From: Spartobacteria bacterium
Lineage (GTDB): Bacteria; Verrucomicrobiota; Verrucomicrobiia; Chthoniobacterales; Chthoniobacteraceae
DNA: 64,000 bases
Reading direction: 5' to 3'
NCBI GenBank assembly: GCA_021324395.1
Contig: JAJPJG010000023.1
Location: forward strand, 1-64,000
Part shown: piece by piece, positions 8,743-17,265 of the stretch
How the letters are laid out: every line of letters starts with the position of its first letter
How positions within the stretch are numbered: position 1 is the first letter of the stretch
The notes under the pieces: generated by a model
The model's input: the letters and a program-made list of their open reading frames with translations, nothing else
What the model was told of the DNA's origin: nothing
The model's database searches: none
Position numbers and translations under genes: made by a program

Positions 8743-10191
8743 ATGGAACTGACGTTGTTTTCCATTTCCGGGCTGCAGGAAAAACTGCGCGCGAAAGAGA
8801 TCTCGCCGATCGAGGCGTTGCAAGCACTCGAACAGCGCATCGCCAGCGTGGACGAGCGCGTGCAGGGTTATCTCTCGCGCGATTTCGAAGCGGCGATGGC
8901 GCTTGCAAAAAACGCGGATGTCTCGCTGCCGCTCGGCGGTGTGCCGATCGCAATCAAGGACGTGATCAACGTGCAAGGCGAGCCGTGCACATGCGCGTCG
9001 AAAATTTTGCGCGGCTACATCGCGCCGTATGACGCGACGGTGATCGCACGTTTAAAAAGCGCGGGAGCGATTCCATTCGGGCGAACGAACATGGATGAGT
9101 TCGCAATGGGTTCGTCGACGGAAAATTCAGGTGTTAAACCAACGCTAAATCCATGGGACACGACGCGAATCCCGGGAGGATCGAGCGGCGGCTCGGCTGC
9201 GGTTGTAGCGGCGGACGAAGCGTTCGCAGCGCTTGGTTCCGACACGGGCGGCTCGATTCGTCAGCCGGCTGCGCTTTGCGGCTGCGTCGGGTTGAAGCCA
9301 AGTTACGGGCGCATCTCGCGTTTCGGTCTCGTCGCATTTGCGTCCTCCCTCGATCAGATCGGGCCGTTTACGAAAACGGTTCGTGATGCCGCGCTTTTAA
9401 TGAACGTGATTTCCGGACGCGATCCGCAGGACTCGACGAGTCTCGGCGAACCGGTGCCCGATTATACAGCGAAGCTGAACGATGATTTAAAAGGTGTGAA
9501 ACTCGGGATGCCGCGCGAATATTTCATCGAAGGCATCGATCCACAGGTCGACCAGGCGGTTCGCGATGCGGTCAAGCACTACGAATCGCTCGGCGCGGAG
9601 ATCGTCGAAGTTTCGCTTCCGCACACCGAACACGCGGTAGGCGTTTATTACATCATCGCGACCGCCGAGGCATCGGCAAATCTCGCGCGCTTCGATGGCG
9701 TGCGTTATGGGCATCGCGCGAGCGGTGTGAAGGATTTGCTCGATCACTACGGGCGCACGCGCGAGGAAGGCTTCGGCCCGGAAGTGAAGCGCCGGATCAT
9801 CCTCGGCACTTACGTTTTGAGCAGCGGTTACTACGATGCGTATTATTTGCGCGCGCAAAAAGTCCGCACGTTGATTCGCGATGATTTTACGCGCGCATTT
9901 GAAAACGTGGACGCGATTGTGTGTCCGACATCGCCCGAGCCGGCATTTAAAATCGGCGAGCGCAGTGACGATCCGCTAAAAATGTATCTCGCGGATATTT
10001 TCACGATCGCCGCGAATCTCGCCGGCATCTGCGGAATCTCGATTCCATGCGGCTTCGCGAGCGTTGACGGAAAAAAACTGCCGATTGGTTTGCAGCTTCT
10101 CGGCAAGCCTTTTGATGAAGCGAATCTGCTAAAGATCGCGCACGTTTACGAGCAGAGCACCGATTGGCACAAGCAGCGTCCCGAAATTTAA
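8743..10191 (+). CDS. gatA: Asp-tRNA(Asn)/Glu-tRNA(Gln) amidotransferase subunit A
   Basis: The 482-residue protein is a full-length amidase-signature enzyme with the Ser-cisSer-Lys triad: K72 (PIAIKD), S147 (GGSSGGSA) and S171 (DTGGSIRQPAAL). It hydrolyses glutamine and passes ammonia to the GatB site. The GatA-specific features IKDVINVQGEPCTCASKIL and MDEFAMGSSTENS support GatA over other amidases. It directly follows gatC and closes the operon; the next gene is convergent 21 bases away. A second amidase-signature protein, AtzF, lies at 25207 but has a different C-terminal domain. Confidence 0.96.
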   Translation: MELTLFSISGLQEKLRAKEISPIEALQALEQRIASVDERVQGYLSRDFEAAMALAKNADVSLPLGGVPIAIKDVINVQGEPCTCASKILRGYIAPYDATVIARLKSAGAIPFGRTNMDEFAMGSSTENSGVKPTLNPWDTTRIPGGSSGGSAAVVAADEAFAALGSDTGGSIRQPAALCGCVGLKPSYGRISRFGLVAFASSLDQIGPFTKTVRDAALLMNVISGRDPQDSTSLGEPVPDYTAKLNDDLKGVKLGMPREYFIEGIDPQVDQAVRDAVKHYESLGAEIVEVSLPHTEHAVGVYYIIATAEASANLARFDGVRYGHRASGVKDLLDHYGRTREEGFGPEVKRRIILGTYVLSSGYYDAYYLRAQKVRTLIRDDFTRAFENVDAIVCPTSPEPAFKIGERSDDPLKMYLADIFTIAANLAGICGISIPCGFASVDGKKLPIGLQLLGKPFDEANLLKIAHVYEQSTDWHKQRPEI

Positions 10192-10212
10192 GGCGCTGCG
10201 CTGCGGAAGATT

Positions 10213-10770
10213 TTAAGCGGCTTCCGTCTCCGCGAGTTTGTGGCCGAGGAACTTCATCGTCTGCGAGATTTGCTCGACCTTGAGCGGCTTCTTCAAAACG
10301 GTCACCGGACCGAATTTCAGAATGTTGTCGAGCATTTCGCTATCCGGAAAACCAGTGATGATGACGATCGGCAGCTGCGCATCGATCTTCTTTGCTTCCT
10401 TGTAAATCTCGTCGCCCGTGATATCCGGCAGCGCGAGATCGAGAAAACAAAGATCAAACTTCTGTTTTTTCAGCGCGACGAGCGCTTCCTTGCCGTTGCC
10501 GACGATCAAACGGCTGAACCCGGTTTTTTTCAGAAAAAGCTTAAACATTCCCTGCACGCCGATGTCGTCATCGACTACGAGGACCGTCGGCTGGCCGTGC
10601 TCCTCTTCGCGCAAAATGTCGCGATCGAGCGAGTCTTTCTTGATGCGCCAGCGGCCGCCGATTTGAATTGCAGGGAGTTGTCCGCGCTGAACAAGGTAAT
10701 AAACAGTCGGCAGCGGGATGCGCAGGTATTCCGCTGTTTCTTTGACTGTAAGTAAATTGTGGGCTTCCAA
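10213..10770 (-). CDS. Excisionase-type HTH fused to a receiver domain
   Basis: The 185-residue protein has an N-terminal helix-turn-helix of the excisionase/MerR-like type (residues 5-52: LLTVKETAEYLRIP, TVYYLVQRGQLPA, GGRWRIKK) and a C-terminal receiver domain (63-180) with D68/D69, phosphoacceptor D111 and K161. This order is the reverse of most response regulators, which carry the DNA-binding domain at the C-terminus. The only start in frame is TTG at 10770, since a stop lies shortly upstream. The start is directly preceded by a perfect inverted repeat (10775-10797), which may be its own operator. No kinase is nearby. Confidence 0.88.
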   Translation of the reverse strand: MEAHNLLTVKETAEYLRIPLPTVYYLVQRGQLPAIQIGGRWRIKKDSLDRDILREEEHGQPTVLVVDDDIGVQGMFKLFLKKTGFSRLIVGNGKEALVALKKQKFDLCFLDLALPDITGDEIYKEAKKIDAQLPIVIITGFPDSEMLDNILKFGPVTVLKKPLKVEQISQTMKFLGHKLAETEAA

Positions 10771-10774
10771 AATT

Positions 10775-10797
10775 GCGTTCGTGTTTGCAACGAACGC
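10775..10797. promoter_or_regulatory. Perfect 8-bp inverted repeat, likely operator
   Basis: GCGTTCGT and ACGAACGC flank a 7-base spacer, 4 bases upstream of the TTG start of the HTH-receiver gene. Symmetry, spacing and position suggest an operator or translational hairpin for autoregulation; this is inference. As RNA it would place a hairpin over the ribosome-binding region, where no clear Shine-Dalgarno sequence is visible. Confidence 0.5.
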
Positions 10798-11073
10798 TTA
10801 TAAATCTCCATTTTTGCAACTAAGTGTCAACGCAGAATTTCCCGAAACGAAACATTTTTTAGGGTAAGCAACAACAACATCATGTGTGCCCGGTTTCGCC
10901 TGACCCAACATATAGGGTCAAACTCCAGTAAATGGCTTAATTCATCATTTTATCGGAAAATCTAGCAATTCTAAAAATTCCACTGATTAACATGGCTCAA
11001 AAACAGTTTTGCAAAGCGTTGACGCGCCGCGCAACTCCAGCCATATTCCTCGCCCATTTTGGAAAACGAACCC
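10798..11073. other. AT-rich intergenic region between HTH-receiver gene and typA
   Basis: This gap, together with the inverted repeat just before it, makes about 300 bases without a gene. It is clearly more AT-rich than its flanks and must hold the promoters for the two divergent genes. I see TA-rich stretches near 10900-10985 but no convincing paired -35/-10 elements, no tRNA fold and no terminator. Short open frames inside it have no start or composition that looks genic. Confidence 0.6.
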
Positions 11074-12891
11074 ATGGAACGAATCCGCAACATCGCAATC
11101 ATCGCGCACGTCGATCACGGCAAAACCACGCTCGTCGATCAACTGCTCAAACAATCCGGCACCTTTCGCGCAAACGAGGCGAAGGCGAGCGAGGAGCGCA
11201 TCATGGACTCGATGGATCTCGAGCGTGAAAAAGGCATCACCATCCGCGCAAAAAACGCCGCGTTTAAATGGAAGGATTATCACATTAACATCGTCGACAC
11301 GCCCGGCCACGCGGATTTCGGCGGTGAAGTCGAGCGCATCATGAAAATGGTCGATGGCGTGTTGCTCGTCGTCGATGCGCACGACGGCCCGCAGGCGCAG
11401 ACGAAATTCGTTTTGAAAAAAGCGCTCGAGAACGGCGCGAAGCCGATCGTCGTCATCAACAAGATCGACCGTGAAAATGCGCGTCCGCACAAAGTGCTGG
11501 ATTTTGTTTTCGACCTGTTTATTGAGTTGAACGCAAACGATGAGCAACTCGATTTTCCGGTGATCTACGCCAGCGCGCGCGACGGTTACGCGATGCGCGA
11601 AATTCACGAGCCGGCGGAAAACATGGAACCGCTCTTCGAGTCGATCGTGAAACACATTCCGCCGCCGCCGAAGTCCGACGTGAGCTATTTTCAAATGCTC
11701 GTTTCGAACCTCGACTACAGCGATTATCTAGGCCGCATCGCGTATGGCCGCGTCACCAGCGGGCGCGTTGCGGTGGGCGATTCCGTCGTTCACATTTCGA
11801 TGGATGGAAAGCGCGAGCGCGCAAACGTGACCGCCCTTTTCAGCCACCAGGGTTTGCAGAAAATCGAAATCAAACACGCCGGCGAAGGCGATATCATCGG
11901 CCTGTGCGGATTCGAGGATGCTTTCATCGGAGAAACGATCACGGACACGGAAGAACGCGCGCCGCTGCCATTCACCGAGATCGATCCGCCGACGATCACG
12001 ATGAAGATTTGCATCAACGACGGCCCGCTCGCCGGACGCGAAGGCAAACTGCTGACCGCGCGGCAAGTTCGCGAGCGGCTCATCCGCGAGACGCGCACGA
12101 ACGTCGCGCTCAGCGTGAAAGACACCGACATCGCCGGCCATTTCGAAGTCAGCGCTCGCGGTGAAATGCAGATCGCAATTTTAGTCGAGCAAATGCGCCG
12201 CGAAGGCTTTGAGGTGCTCGTCTCGCGGCCCGAAGTCATTTTCAAAAAAGCCGATGACGGCACACTGCTCGAGCCGATGGAAACGCTTTATGTCGATGTG
12301 CCGCAGGAAAATCTCGGCGACATCATGCAATCGCTCGCGGCGCGCAAAGCCGAGATCGTGAACATGGAGCACAACCCGCACAGCGTGACGTTAAACGCAG
12401 TGATCCCGACGCGCGGGTTGATCGGTTTTGAAACCGACCTCGTCAACGTGACGAAAGGCCACGGCATCGCTTCGCATCTTTTTAAAGAATACGCGCCGCA
12501 CAAAGGCGACATCCCGACGCGCAACAACGGAGTCCTCGTTGCGATGGAAAACGGCATCAGCACCAGCTATGCGCTCGACACGATCCAGGAACGCGGCCGG
12601 CTTTTCATCGGACCGCAGGAGGAAGTTTACGAAGGTATGATCATCGGCGAAAACGCGCGTCCCGACGACATGCCGGTGAATCCTTGCAAAGCGAAAAAGC
12701 TCACGAACATGCGCAGTCAGGGCGATGGGAAAGGCATCTCCCTCGCGCCGCCGCTCGTCATGAGCCTGGAACGCTCGCTCGAATACATCGCGCCCGACGA
12801 ATATGTCGAAGCCACGCCGAAATCGCTGCGCCTGCGCAAAAAACTCCTCGACGCAACCGCGCGCAAGCGCGCCTCGACGAAAGTTGCGTAG
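11074..12891 (+). CDS. typA: Translational GTPase TypA/BipA
   Basis: The 605-residue protein starts at ATG 11074; a TTG five codons upstream is ignored. It shows the P-loop HVDHGKTT (residues 12-19), the switch I region with [20 protein letters not shown] (G3), NKID (G4), and the BipA-type domain V and C-terminal domain ([24 protein letters not shown]). TypA binds ribosomes and helps 50S assembly and stress adaptation. Its stop is two bases from the stop of the convergent secreted-protein gene, with no clear terminator between them. Confidence 0.98.
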   Translation: MERIRNIAIIAHVDHGKTTLVDQLLKQSGTFRANEAKASEERIMDSMDLEREKGITIRAKNAAFKWKDYHINIVDTPGHADFGGEVERIMKMVDGVLLVVDAHDGPQAQTKFVLKKALENGAKPIVVINKIDRENARPHKVLDFVFDLFIELNANDEQLDFPVIYASARDGYAMREIHEPAENMEPLFESIVKHIPPPPKSDVSYFQMLVSNLDYSDYLGRIAYGRVTSGRVAVGDSVVHISMDGKRERANVTALFSHQGLQKIEIKHAGEGDIIGLCGFEDAFIGETITDTEERAPLPFTEIDPPTITMKICINDGPLAGREGKLLTARQVRERLIRETRTNVALSVKDTDIAGHFEVSARGEMQIAILVEQMRREGFEVLVSRPEVIFKKADDGTLLEPMETLYVDVPQENLGDIMQSLAARKAEIVNMEHNPHSVTLNAVIPTRGLIGFETDLVNVTKGHGIASHLFKEYAPHKGDIPTRNNGVLVAMENGISTSYALDTIQERGRLFIGPQEEVYEGMIIGENARPDDMPVNPCKAKKLTNMRSQGDGKGISLAPPLVMSLERSLEYIAPDEYVEATPKSLRLRKKLLDATARKRASTKVA

Positions 12892-12893
12892 AC

Positions 12894-15110
12894 TTACGGC
12901 ACCGCGCTCAGACTCGCTACGCCGGTCTGCGTCGGGCCGGTGAAAAATCCGGCGCCGGAATTCTGCTTTTGAAACAGCAAGCCGCTAAATTTTAGTGCTT
13001 TTCCAACGCCTGGCACAAAGCTGCCGCTGAACATCGCCTTTTTGGAATCGATCTTCATCACAAGGCTATTGGACGACAAGGCTGGTGTGACTGTGTTCGC
13101 GGGTTCGGGTTGAATTGTAAGGGTATTGAAGACCGAGCCAAGCAGGTTCCCGCCAAAGAAGGAAATGAAAGCATTATTCGTCGGATAGTGCAGATTGAGA
13201 ACAAACTCGCCGCTCGATGGCTGATTATATGCCGAACCAATCGCGTAGCTATAAGTGCTGAAGCCATTCTGGAATAACTGCTTGGTGGATTGAGCCGGTT
13301 TATCCCAGTAGATCGTTCCGTCGAGATCACTCTGATTCGTCAAATTGCGGAAGGTGAACGTGCCATAAATGCGACCAGCCGGCGCCTTGTAGATACTCGC
13401 ATACACCGGGAAGCTCTGCTCTGCTGAAGCATAAGGATAAGCGTTGTAGTAGTAATAGTAGTAATTGGCATCGACCCATGTGCCGGCGCTGAAGGAAGTG
13501 CCGTCGCCAAGCTTGCCCATTATCTTAATCGCTCCGGTAGACGCAACGCTCATTGTGGCATAGCCGGTGCCTTGGGGATAACTGGTGCCGGACAGCGAAG
13601 CTGGAAGTAGCAATGTATAGGTCCCGAATTGCGGCGCCGGGTTTGTTTTTGAATAAACAAGCTTTGGACTGAAATGAGCGGTGCTTGTGCCTATTCCATC
13701 ATTCACCGCAACTTGAAAGCTGCCGCCGCTCACGTCCAGGTCGAGCATTACCGTGACCGTAGCTCCTGTCTTATTCGATCCGGTTACCATCGCATGACCG
13801 ATATTGTTAAGGTTTCCTTTAAAGCTATAGGTGCCGGTTGATGTCATAAACGAACCGGTAAATGAACCGAGTCTTCCTAGAGCTAGTGTTACATAGCCAT
13901 CGCGCGTCGGATTTCCCGTCGTTAATAACGTCTGGAACATACCTGCAAAGTTCGGGAAAGGATTGCGAATATGAACAGTCGCCATGCTGAAGCCGCCAAA
14001 ACCATCACTGACTGAATAGGTAAAATCATCGACTCCGGAAAACCGGCTGCTAGGAGTGTAGAGCAAGGCCGTGCTGCCGCTCACTATGGAAACAGAGCCT
14101 CCGGTAGGATTGGACACCATCGTGATGTGCAAGGTGTCACCGTCCGGATCGTGGTCGTTTGCGAGGACATTCAGTGTCTGCGCGGTTTTATTCGGAAAGT
14201 AATAGGTATCATCAGTGGCCACCGGCGAAGTATCACTCGTTATAAATTGCGAATCCATGGAGTAGCCGGTGCCAGAGCTGTTCACGGCAGCGAGCCGATA
14301 ATAGTAGGTAGTGTGAGGACTTAGCCCGCTTAGATTCCCGCTCACGTTAAAAGTGCCGACAATTTGCGGAGTAGTTGAGGTTCCGTAGGAAGGAGTAGTC
14401 CCGGACTCGATGAAATAGTTCGCTGTCGTGTCATTCGGGATCACTGTTCCGCTAACTGTAGAAGTGGTTGTGCTGAAATTATAAGCGGAGACATTTCGGA
14501 CGATAGGAACACCAGTCGAACTGCCGCTGACCAGAGTGACAGGCACGGTCTGGTCGTATTCGCTCATTCCATCAAAGTCAGTTCCTAGAAAAGGTATAAA
14601 CTGCATAGCCGTGTTAGTGTGCGGACTGAAAGTATTGCTCAAGGCGTTGCTTTGATAGGTGCTCGTCAATGTGTATTCAGCATTACCAACCTGAATTCCC
14701 GCAGTCGCACCGAACTGGTCATCGAAATCAAATACAAGCACGCCGGTGCCAGATGTTGTGAATGTATAGCTATAATAAGATCCACCGAGGATATCCGGCA
14801 GGTTAATGGAATCCGTCGAGCTGGTGACGTTCCCTTGATAACCGCTCCCGCTCAGCATCAGGTTACTCAGCGTATCGGTCCCTGTGTTCACGATGGTAAG
14901 GGTAGTCGTATCCGGGCTGGTGCTAAAGTAGTCCGCATAGACCTGCACAGGATTGGATGTGCTCGATAGGACAATCGGAACATTGTCTATTATGTTGAAC
15001 GCATGGAGTAACGGCTGCGTCAAAAGAGCGATGAACACAACGATCAAAGCAGTGTAACGCGAGCAGCTCGCATGCGATGATTTCCGAGCCTGGCTAGATT
15101 TCGTTTTCAT
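12894..15110 (-). CDS. Large secreted multi-domain beta-repeat protein
   Basis: The 738-residue protein has a long basic N-terminus and a signal peptide ending near residue 38. It then shows a Ser/Thr-rich ASH-like domain (about 45-190), an FN3-like segment (200-290), a cadherin-like VCBS domain (about 290-385: VATDDTYYF, VLANDHDPDGD, GVDDFTYSVSDGFGG), and a C-terminal pair of repeats rich in G, S and aromatics, containing a YYYYYYN run. Such C-terminal repeats are common in secreted verrucomicrobial proteins. It is probably an adhesin or surface matrix protein. Base composition is less GC-rich than neighbours. Its leader has a promoter, a small open frame and a terminator (see separate entries). 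Confidence 0.82.
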   Translation of the reverse strand: MKTKSSQARKSSHASCSRYTALIVVFIALLTQPLLHAFNIIDNVPIVLSSTSNPVQVYADYFSTSPDTTTLTIVNTGTDTLSNLMLSGSGYQGNVTSSTDSINLPDILGGSYYSYTFTTSGTGVLVFDFDDQFGATAGIQVGNAEYTLTSTYQSNALSNTFSPHTNTAMQFIPFLGTDFDGMSEYDQTVPVTLVSGSSTGVPIVRNVSAYNFSTTTSTVSGTVIPNDTTANYFIESGTTPSYGTSTTPQIVGTFNVSGNLSGLSPHTTYYYRLAAVNSSGTGYSMDSQFITSDTSPVATDDTYYFPNKTAQTLNVLANDHDPDGDTLHITMVSNPTGGSVSIVSGSTALLYTPSSRFSGVDDFTYSVSDGFGGFSMATVHIRNPFPNFAGMFQTLLTTGNPTRDGYVTLALGRLGSFTGSFMTSTGTYSFKGNLNNIGHAMVTGSNKTGATVTVMLDLDVSGGSFQVAVNDGIGTSTAHFSPKLVYSKTNPAPQFGTYTLLLPASLSGTSYPQGTGYATMSVASTGAIKIMGKLGDGTSFSAGTWVDANYYYYYYNAYPYASAEQSFPVYASIYKAPAGRIYGTFTFRNLTNQSDLDGTIYWDKPAQSTKQLFQNGFSTYSYAIGSAYNQPSSGEFVLNLHYPTNNAFISFFGGNLLGSVFNTLTIQPEPANTVTPALSSNSLVMKIDSKKAMFSGSFVPGVGKALKFSGLLFQKQNSGAGFFTGPTQTGVASLSAVP

Positions 15111-15222
15111 AGGAGGAGTTTGGTTTTGAGCTTTGGAAACAGTGCAAAAAAAGAGCCGCTGCGCGATTGCGAGCGGCGGGAGTGCATATGAAAAATCCCT
15201 CGTTAAGTTTCGACACGAACAT
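15094..15222 (-). CDS. Possible 42-codon leader ORF overlapping the secreted-protein start
   Basis: In the leader of the large secreted-protein gene an ATG at 15222 opens a 42-residue frame (MFVSKLNEGF...) that reads straight through the terminator hairpin and ends in a TAG 14 codon-bases inside the downstream gene (overlap of 17 bases, different frame). This geometry would allow translation to melt the terminator and couple to the main gene. There is no strong ribosome-binding site. It may be only a chance frame. Confidence 0.3.
   Translation of the reverse strand: MFVSKLNEGFFICTPAARNRAAALFLHCFQSSKPNSSYENEI
15146..15177 (-). terminator. Intrinsic terminator inside the leader of the secreted-protein gene
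   Basis: On the reverse strand GCCGCT pairs with AGCGGC and an inner CGC pairs with GCG around a 4-base loop with one bulged base, followed by TCTTTTTTT. The structure lies 36 bases upstream of the ATG at 15110 and downstream of a candidate promoter, so it would stop transcripts before the gene unless bypassed. This is the geometry of an attenuator. Confidence 0.7.
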
Positions 15223-15250
15223 CTCAGTGGAGATTCGCGATGCCCGTCTT

Positions 15251-15278
15251 TTTAGAGGAGAAAGTGCATTCATGTCAA
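15251..15278 (-). promoter_or_regulatory. Candidate sigma-70-type promoter for the secreted-protein gene
   Basis: On the reverse strand TTGACA (15273-15278) and TCTAAA (15251-15256) are separated by 16 bases. A transcript starting near 15244 would have a leader of about 135 bases, containing the small frame and the terminator hairpin. Confidence 0.45.
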
Positions 15279-15317
15279 GGTTCGAAATCGAGCTGTAGCG
15301 TATCGAAGTTGCATGAA

Positions 15318-15342
15318 AGAGCCGCTGATGGCTCAATCGGCT
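15318..15342 (+). promoter_or_regulatory. Alternative hairpins directly before the HIT gene start
   Basis: GAGCC-GCTGAT-GGCTC and AGCCG...CGGCT are mutually exclusive pairings that end one or two bases before the ATG at 15344, covering the expected ribosome-binding region. They could tune translation of the HIT operon; the evidence is only the base pairing. Confidence 0.3.
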
Positions 15343-15343
15343 T

Positions 15344-15835
15344 ATGAGTTTTCCCGATGATCTTCGCGCGATCTGGGCGCCGTGGCGCGTCGAGTATTTT
15401 TCGATGGATAAGTCGCGTGATTTTTTAAGCGAAGCGGCGCAGGCGCAGGATGACGCAACGCATCTCGTTGTCGCACGGCGCAAGAATTCGTTTCTCATCA
15501 TGAACCGCTTTCCATACGCGGTCGGTCACATGATGGCTGTGCCTTATCGCAAGGTCGCAGATATCGCGGAGCTGAATGAGCAGGAACAACTCGAGCTATG
15601 GGGGCTTGCAACGCATGCGCAGAGGCTTTTGCGAAAAGTGCTGAATGCGCAGGGATTCAACATCGGACTAAACATTGGCAAGTGCGCCGGCGCGGGTGTG
15701 GCGGATCATTTGCACCTGCACATCGTGCCGCGCTGGGATGGCGACAATAACTTCATGCCGGTGCTCGCGGATACGCGTGTGATGCCGGATGCGTTGCGCG
15801 CGCTTTACGACAAGCTCATCGCGGCGCAAGTTTGA
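15344..15835 (+). CDS. HIT-family nucleotide hydrolase/phosphorylase
   Basis: The 163-residue protein carries the histidine triad HLHLHIVPRW near residues 126-135 and the upstream NIGKCAGAGVADH. The N-terminal IWAPWRVEYF motif is typical of the bacterial Ap4A-phosphorylase-like HIT branch. Such enzymes cleave or phosphorolyse dinucleotide polyphosphates or AMP conjugates. It is the first gene of a tight four-gene operon: 3 bases separate it from the serine hydrolase gene. A role in clearing an adenylated by-product of the downstream ligase-like protein is possible but only inferred. Confidence 0.92.
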   Translation: MSFPDDLRAIWAPWRVEYFSMDKSRDFLSEAAQAQDDATHLVVARRKNSFLIMNRFPYAVGHMMAVPYRKVADIAELNEQEQLELWGLATHAQRLLRKVLNAQGFNIGLNIGKCAGAGVADHLHLHIVPRWDGDNNFMPVLADTRVMPDALRALYDKLIAAQV

Positions 15836-15838
15836 GCG

Positions 15839-16669
15839 ATGTCGGCTTCGGTGTTGCACGCGCGCATTTCGCAGATCGCGAAAGATGCGAAGTTCAGCGC
15901 AGTCGCCGTCGCCGTGCACGACTACGAAACGCAGCGTGAGATTGAGCATGAAGTGGATCGCCAGTTTCACGCGGCAAGCACGATCAAGGCGGCAGTTCTG
16001 CTCGCGATTTACAAACTCGCGGAAGATGGCCGCATCCGGCTCGATGACACGCTGCATGTGCGCAATCGCTTTCGCAGCGCGGCGGACGGCGAGGTGTTTC
16101 GCGTCGCGTCGAGTCGCGATGGCGATGCGGAAGTGCATCGGCGCATCGGGCGTTCGATGCGTGTGCGCGAGCTTGCGCGGGCGATGATCGTCCGCAGCAG
16201 CAATCTTGCGACGAACGTGCTGCTTGATTTCACCGGCATCGAGCCGATTCAGCGCGTGCTCAATGACGCGAAAATCGATGGCGTTACGCTGCGACGCAGC
16301 GTGGAGGATGAGGCTGCGTTTGAAAAAGGGATCAACAACGAAGTCACGGCAAACGGTGTCGCGCGGCTCTTCCGTTTGCTTTGCGAAGGGAAATTTCTGC
16401 GCGACGAATTCCGCGAGCAGGCGCTCGATGTCCTGCGCGCGCAGGAGTTCAACAGCATGATTCCCGCAGGGCTGCCGGAATCGGCGAAGGTCGCGCATAA
16501 GACCGGCGAGATTTCGACTGTTTGTCACGATGCAGGCATTGTGTTTTTGCCGGATCGCAAGCCCTACGTAATCGCGATTTTGACCGAGATGCCGGCGAGT
16601 GTGGAAATGCGCCAGGCGCCCGTGGCGGAAATTTCCCGCGCGATTTTCGAATACCTAACGAATGAGTGA
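15839..16669 (+). CDS. Class A beta-lactamase-like serine hydrolase, apparently cytoplasmic
   Basis: The 276-residue protein has all three serine hydrolase motifs: S47-T-I-K50, S120-S-N122 and K221-T-G223. The segment NEVTANGVARLF near 167-178 matches the region after the omega loop in class A enzymes. No signal peptide is visible, which is unusual, since beta-lactamases and DD-peptidases act in the periplasm. It overlaps the next gene (M15-like) by 8 bases. A resistance role is not supported; a peptidase or amidase acting on a product of this operon is more plausible. The catalytic call is from motifs, substrate unknown. Confidence 0.85.
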   Translation: MSASVLHARISQIAKDAKFSAVAVAVHDYETQREIEHEVDRQFHAASTIKAAVLLAIYKLAEDGRIRLDDTLHVRNRFRSAADGEVFRVASSRDGDAEVHRRIGRSMRVRELARAMIVRSSNLATNVLLDFTGIEPIQRVLNDAKIDGVTLRRSVEDEAAFEKGINNEVTANGVARLFRLLCEGKFLRDEFREQALDVLRAQEFNSMIPAGLPESAKVAHKTGEISTVCHDAGIVFLPDRKPYVIAILTEMPASVEMRQAPVAEISRAIFEYLTNE

Positions 16670-17255
16670 CCTCCCGAAAATCGTCGACGCGCTCGCATTG
16701 TCGGCCGAACACCGGAAGCTGCTGCGACCCGGCGAGCCGATGAAAGACCGCGCGGGCCGCACACATTTTTTGCCGCGCTTCTTCTACGAGATTCCGACGT
16801 GGAGCGACGCGAAAAAATGGGAGCTCACGCCGCGTTTTACTTATGCCGAACTGATGACGGTCGATTGCCGCGAAGCCGATTTGCTGCTGAATACCTTTCC
16901 GCATTACGTGCCTTGCGCGATTTCGATTCTCGGCCGCTATTTGCAGGCGTTCCGCGAATCCGTCGGCGCGCCGGTTTACATCGCGGTGAATGGTGGTTAC
17001 CGATCGCCCGCGCACGAGCATTCGCGCCACGCGAGTCCGCACAACTGGGCGGCGGCGGCGAATATTTTCCGCATTGGCGACACGATGCTCGACGATCAAA
17101 AGAGCATCGAAAAATACGCGCGCATCGCGCAGTCGCTCGCACCGGAGCTGCACGCGAAACCGTTCGGTCACGGGCCGGACGAGTCCGACGACCATTTGCA
17201 CGTCGATTTCGGTTATGTCAGCTACGCACCACGCGAATGCGAAGAAGCGCGCTGA
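16662..17255 (+). CDS. M15-type D,D-peptidase-like protein with an altered zinc motif
   Basis: The 197-residue protein aligns by eye with M15 carboxypeptidases: GGYRSPAHE (residues 111-119), then SPHNWAAAAN (125-134), and a C-terminal DDHLHVDFG (176-184). In the family motif S-x-H-x-x-G-x-A-x-D the final Asp is a zinc ligand; here it is Asn (N134) and the Gly is Ala. H127 and H180 are retained. The enzyme may be weak, altered or inactive. No signal peptide is visible, as for the preceding hydrolase. The ligase-like gene starts 10 bases downstream. Confidence 0.75.
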   Translation: MSDLPKIVDALALSAEHRKLLRPGEPMKDRAGRTHFLPRFFYEIPTWSDAKKWELTPRFTYAELMTVDCREADLLLNTFPHYVPCAISILGRYLQAFRESVGAPVYIAVNGGYRSPAHEHSRHASPHNWAAAANIFRIGDTMLDDQKSIEKYARIAQSLAPELHAKPFGHGPDESDDHLHVDFGYVSYAPRECEEAR

Positions 17256-17265
17256 CATTTCCCGA

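Noticed and set aside
10987-11694. Reverse-strand frame opposite typA
   Set aside because: Overlaps a universally conserved GTPase gene and has shadow-like composition.
15094-15501. 135-codon reverse frame across the HIT gene start and the leader
   Set aside because: The part opposite the HIT gene is shadow; only the portion from 15222 downward is kept as a possible leader peptide.
15668-16528. 286-codon reverse frame across the HIT and serine hydrolase genes
   Set aside because: Lies antisense to two motif-supported genes; Arg/His-rich with no family.
15839-16669. Antibiotic resistance beta-lactamase
   Set aside because: The class A motifs are present but there is no signal peptide and the operon is peptidase and ligase-like, so resistance is not supported.
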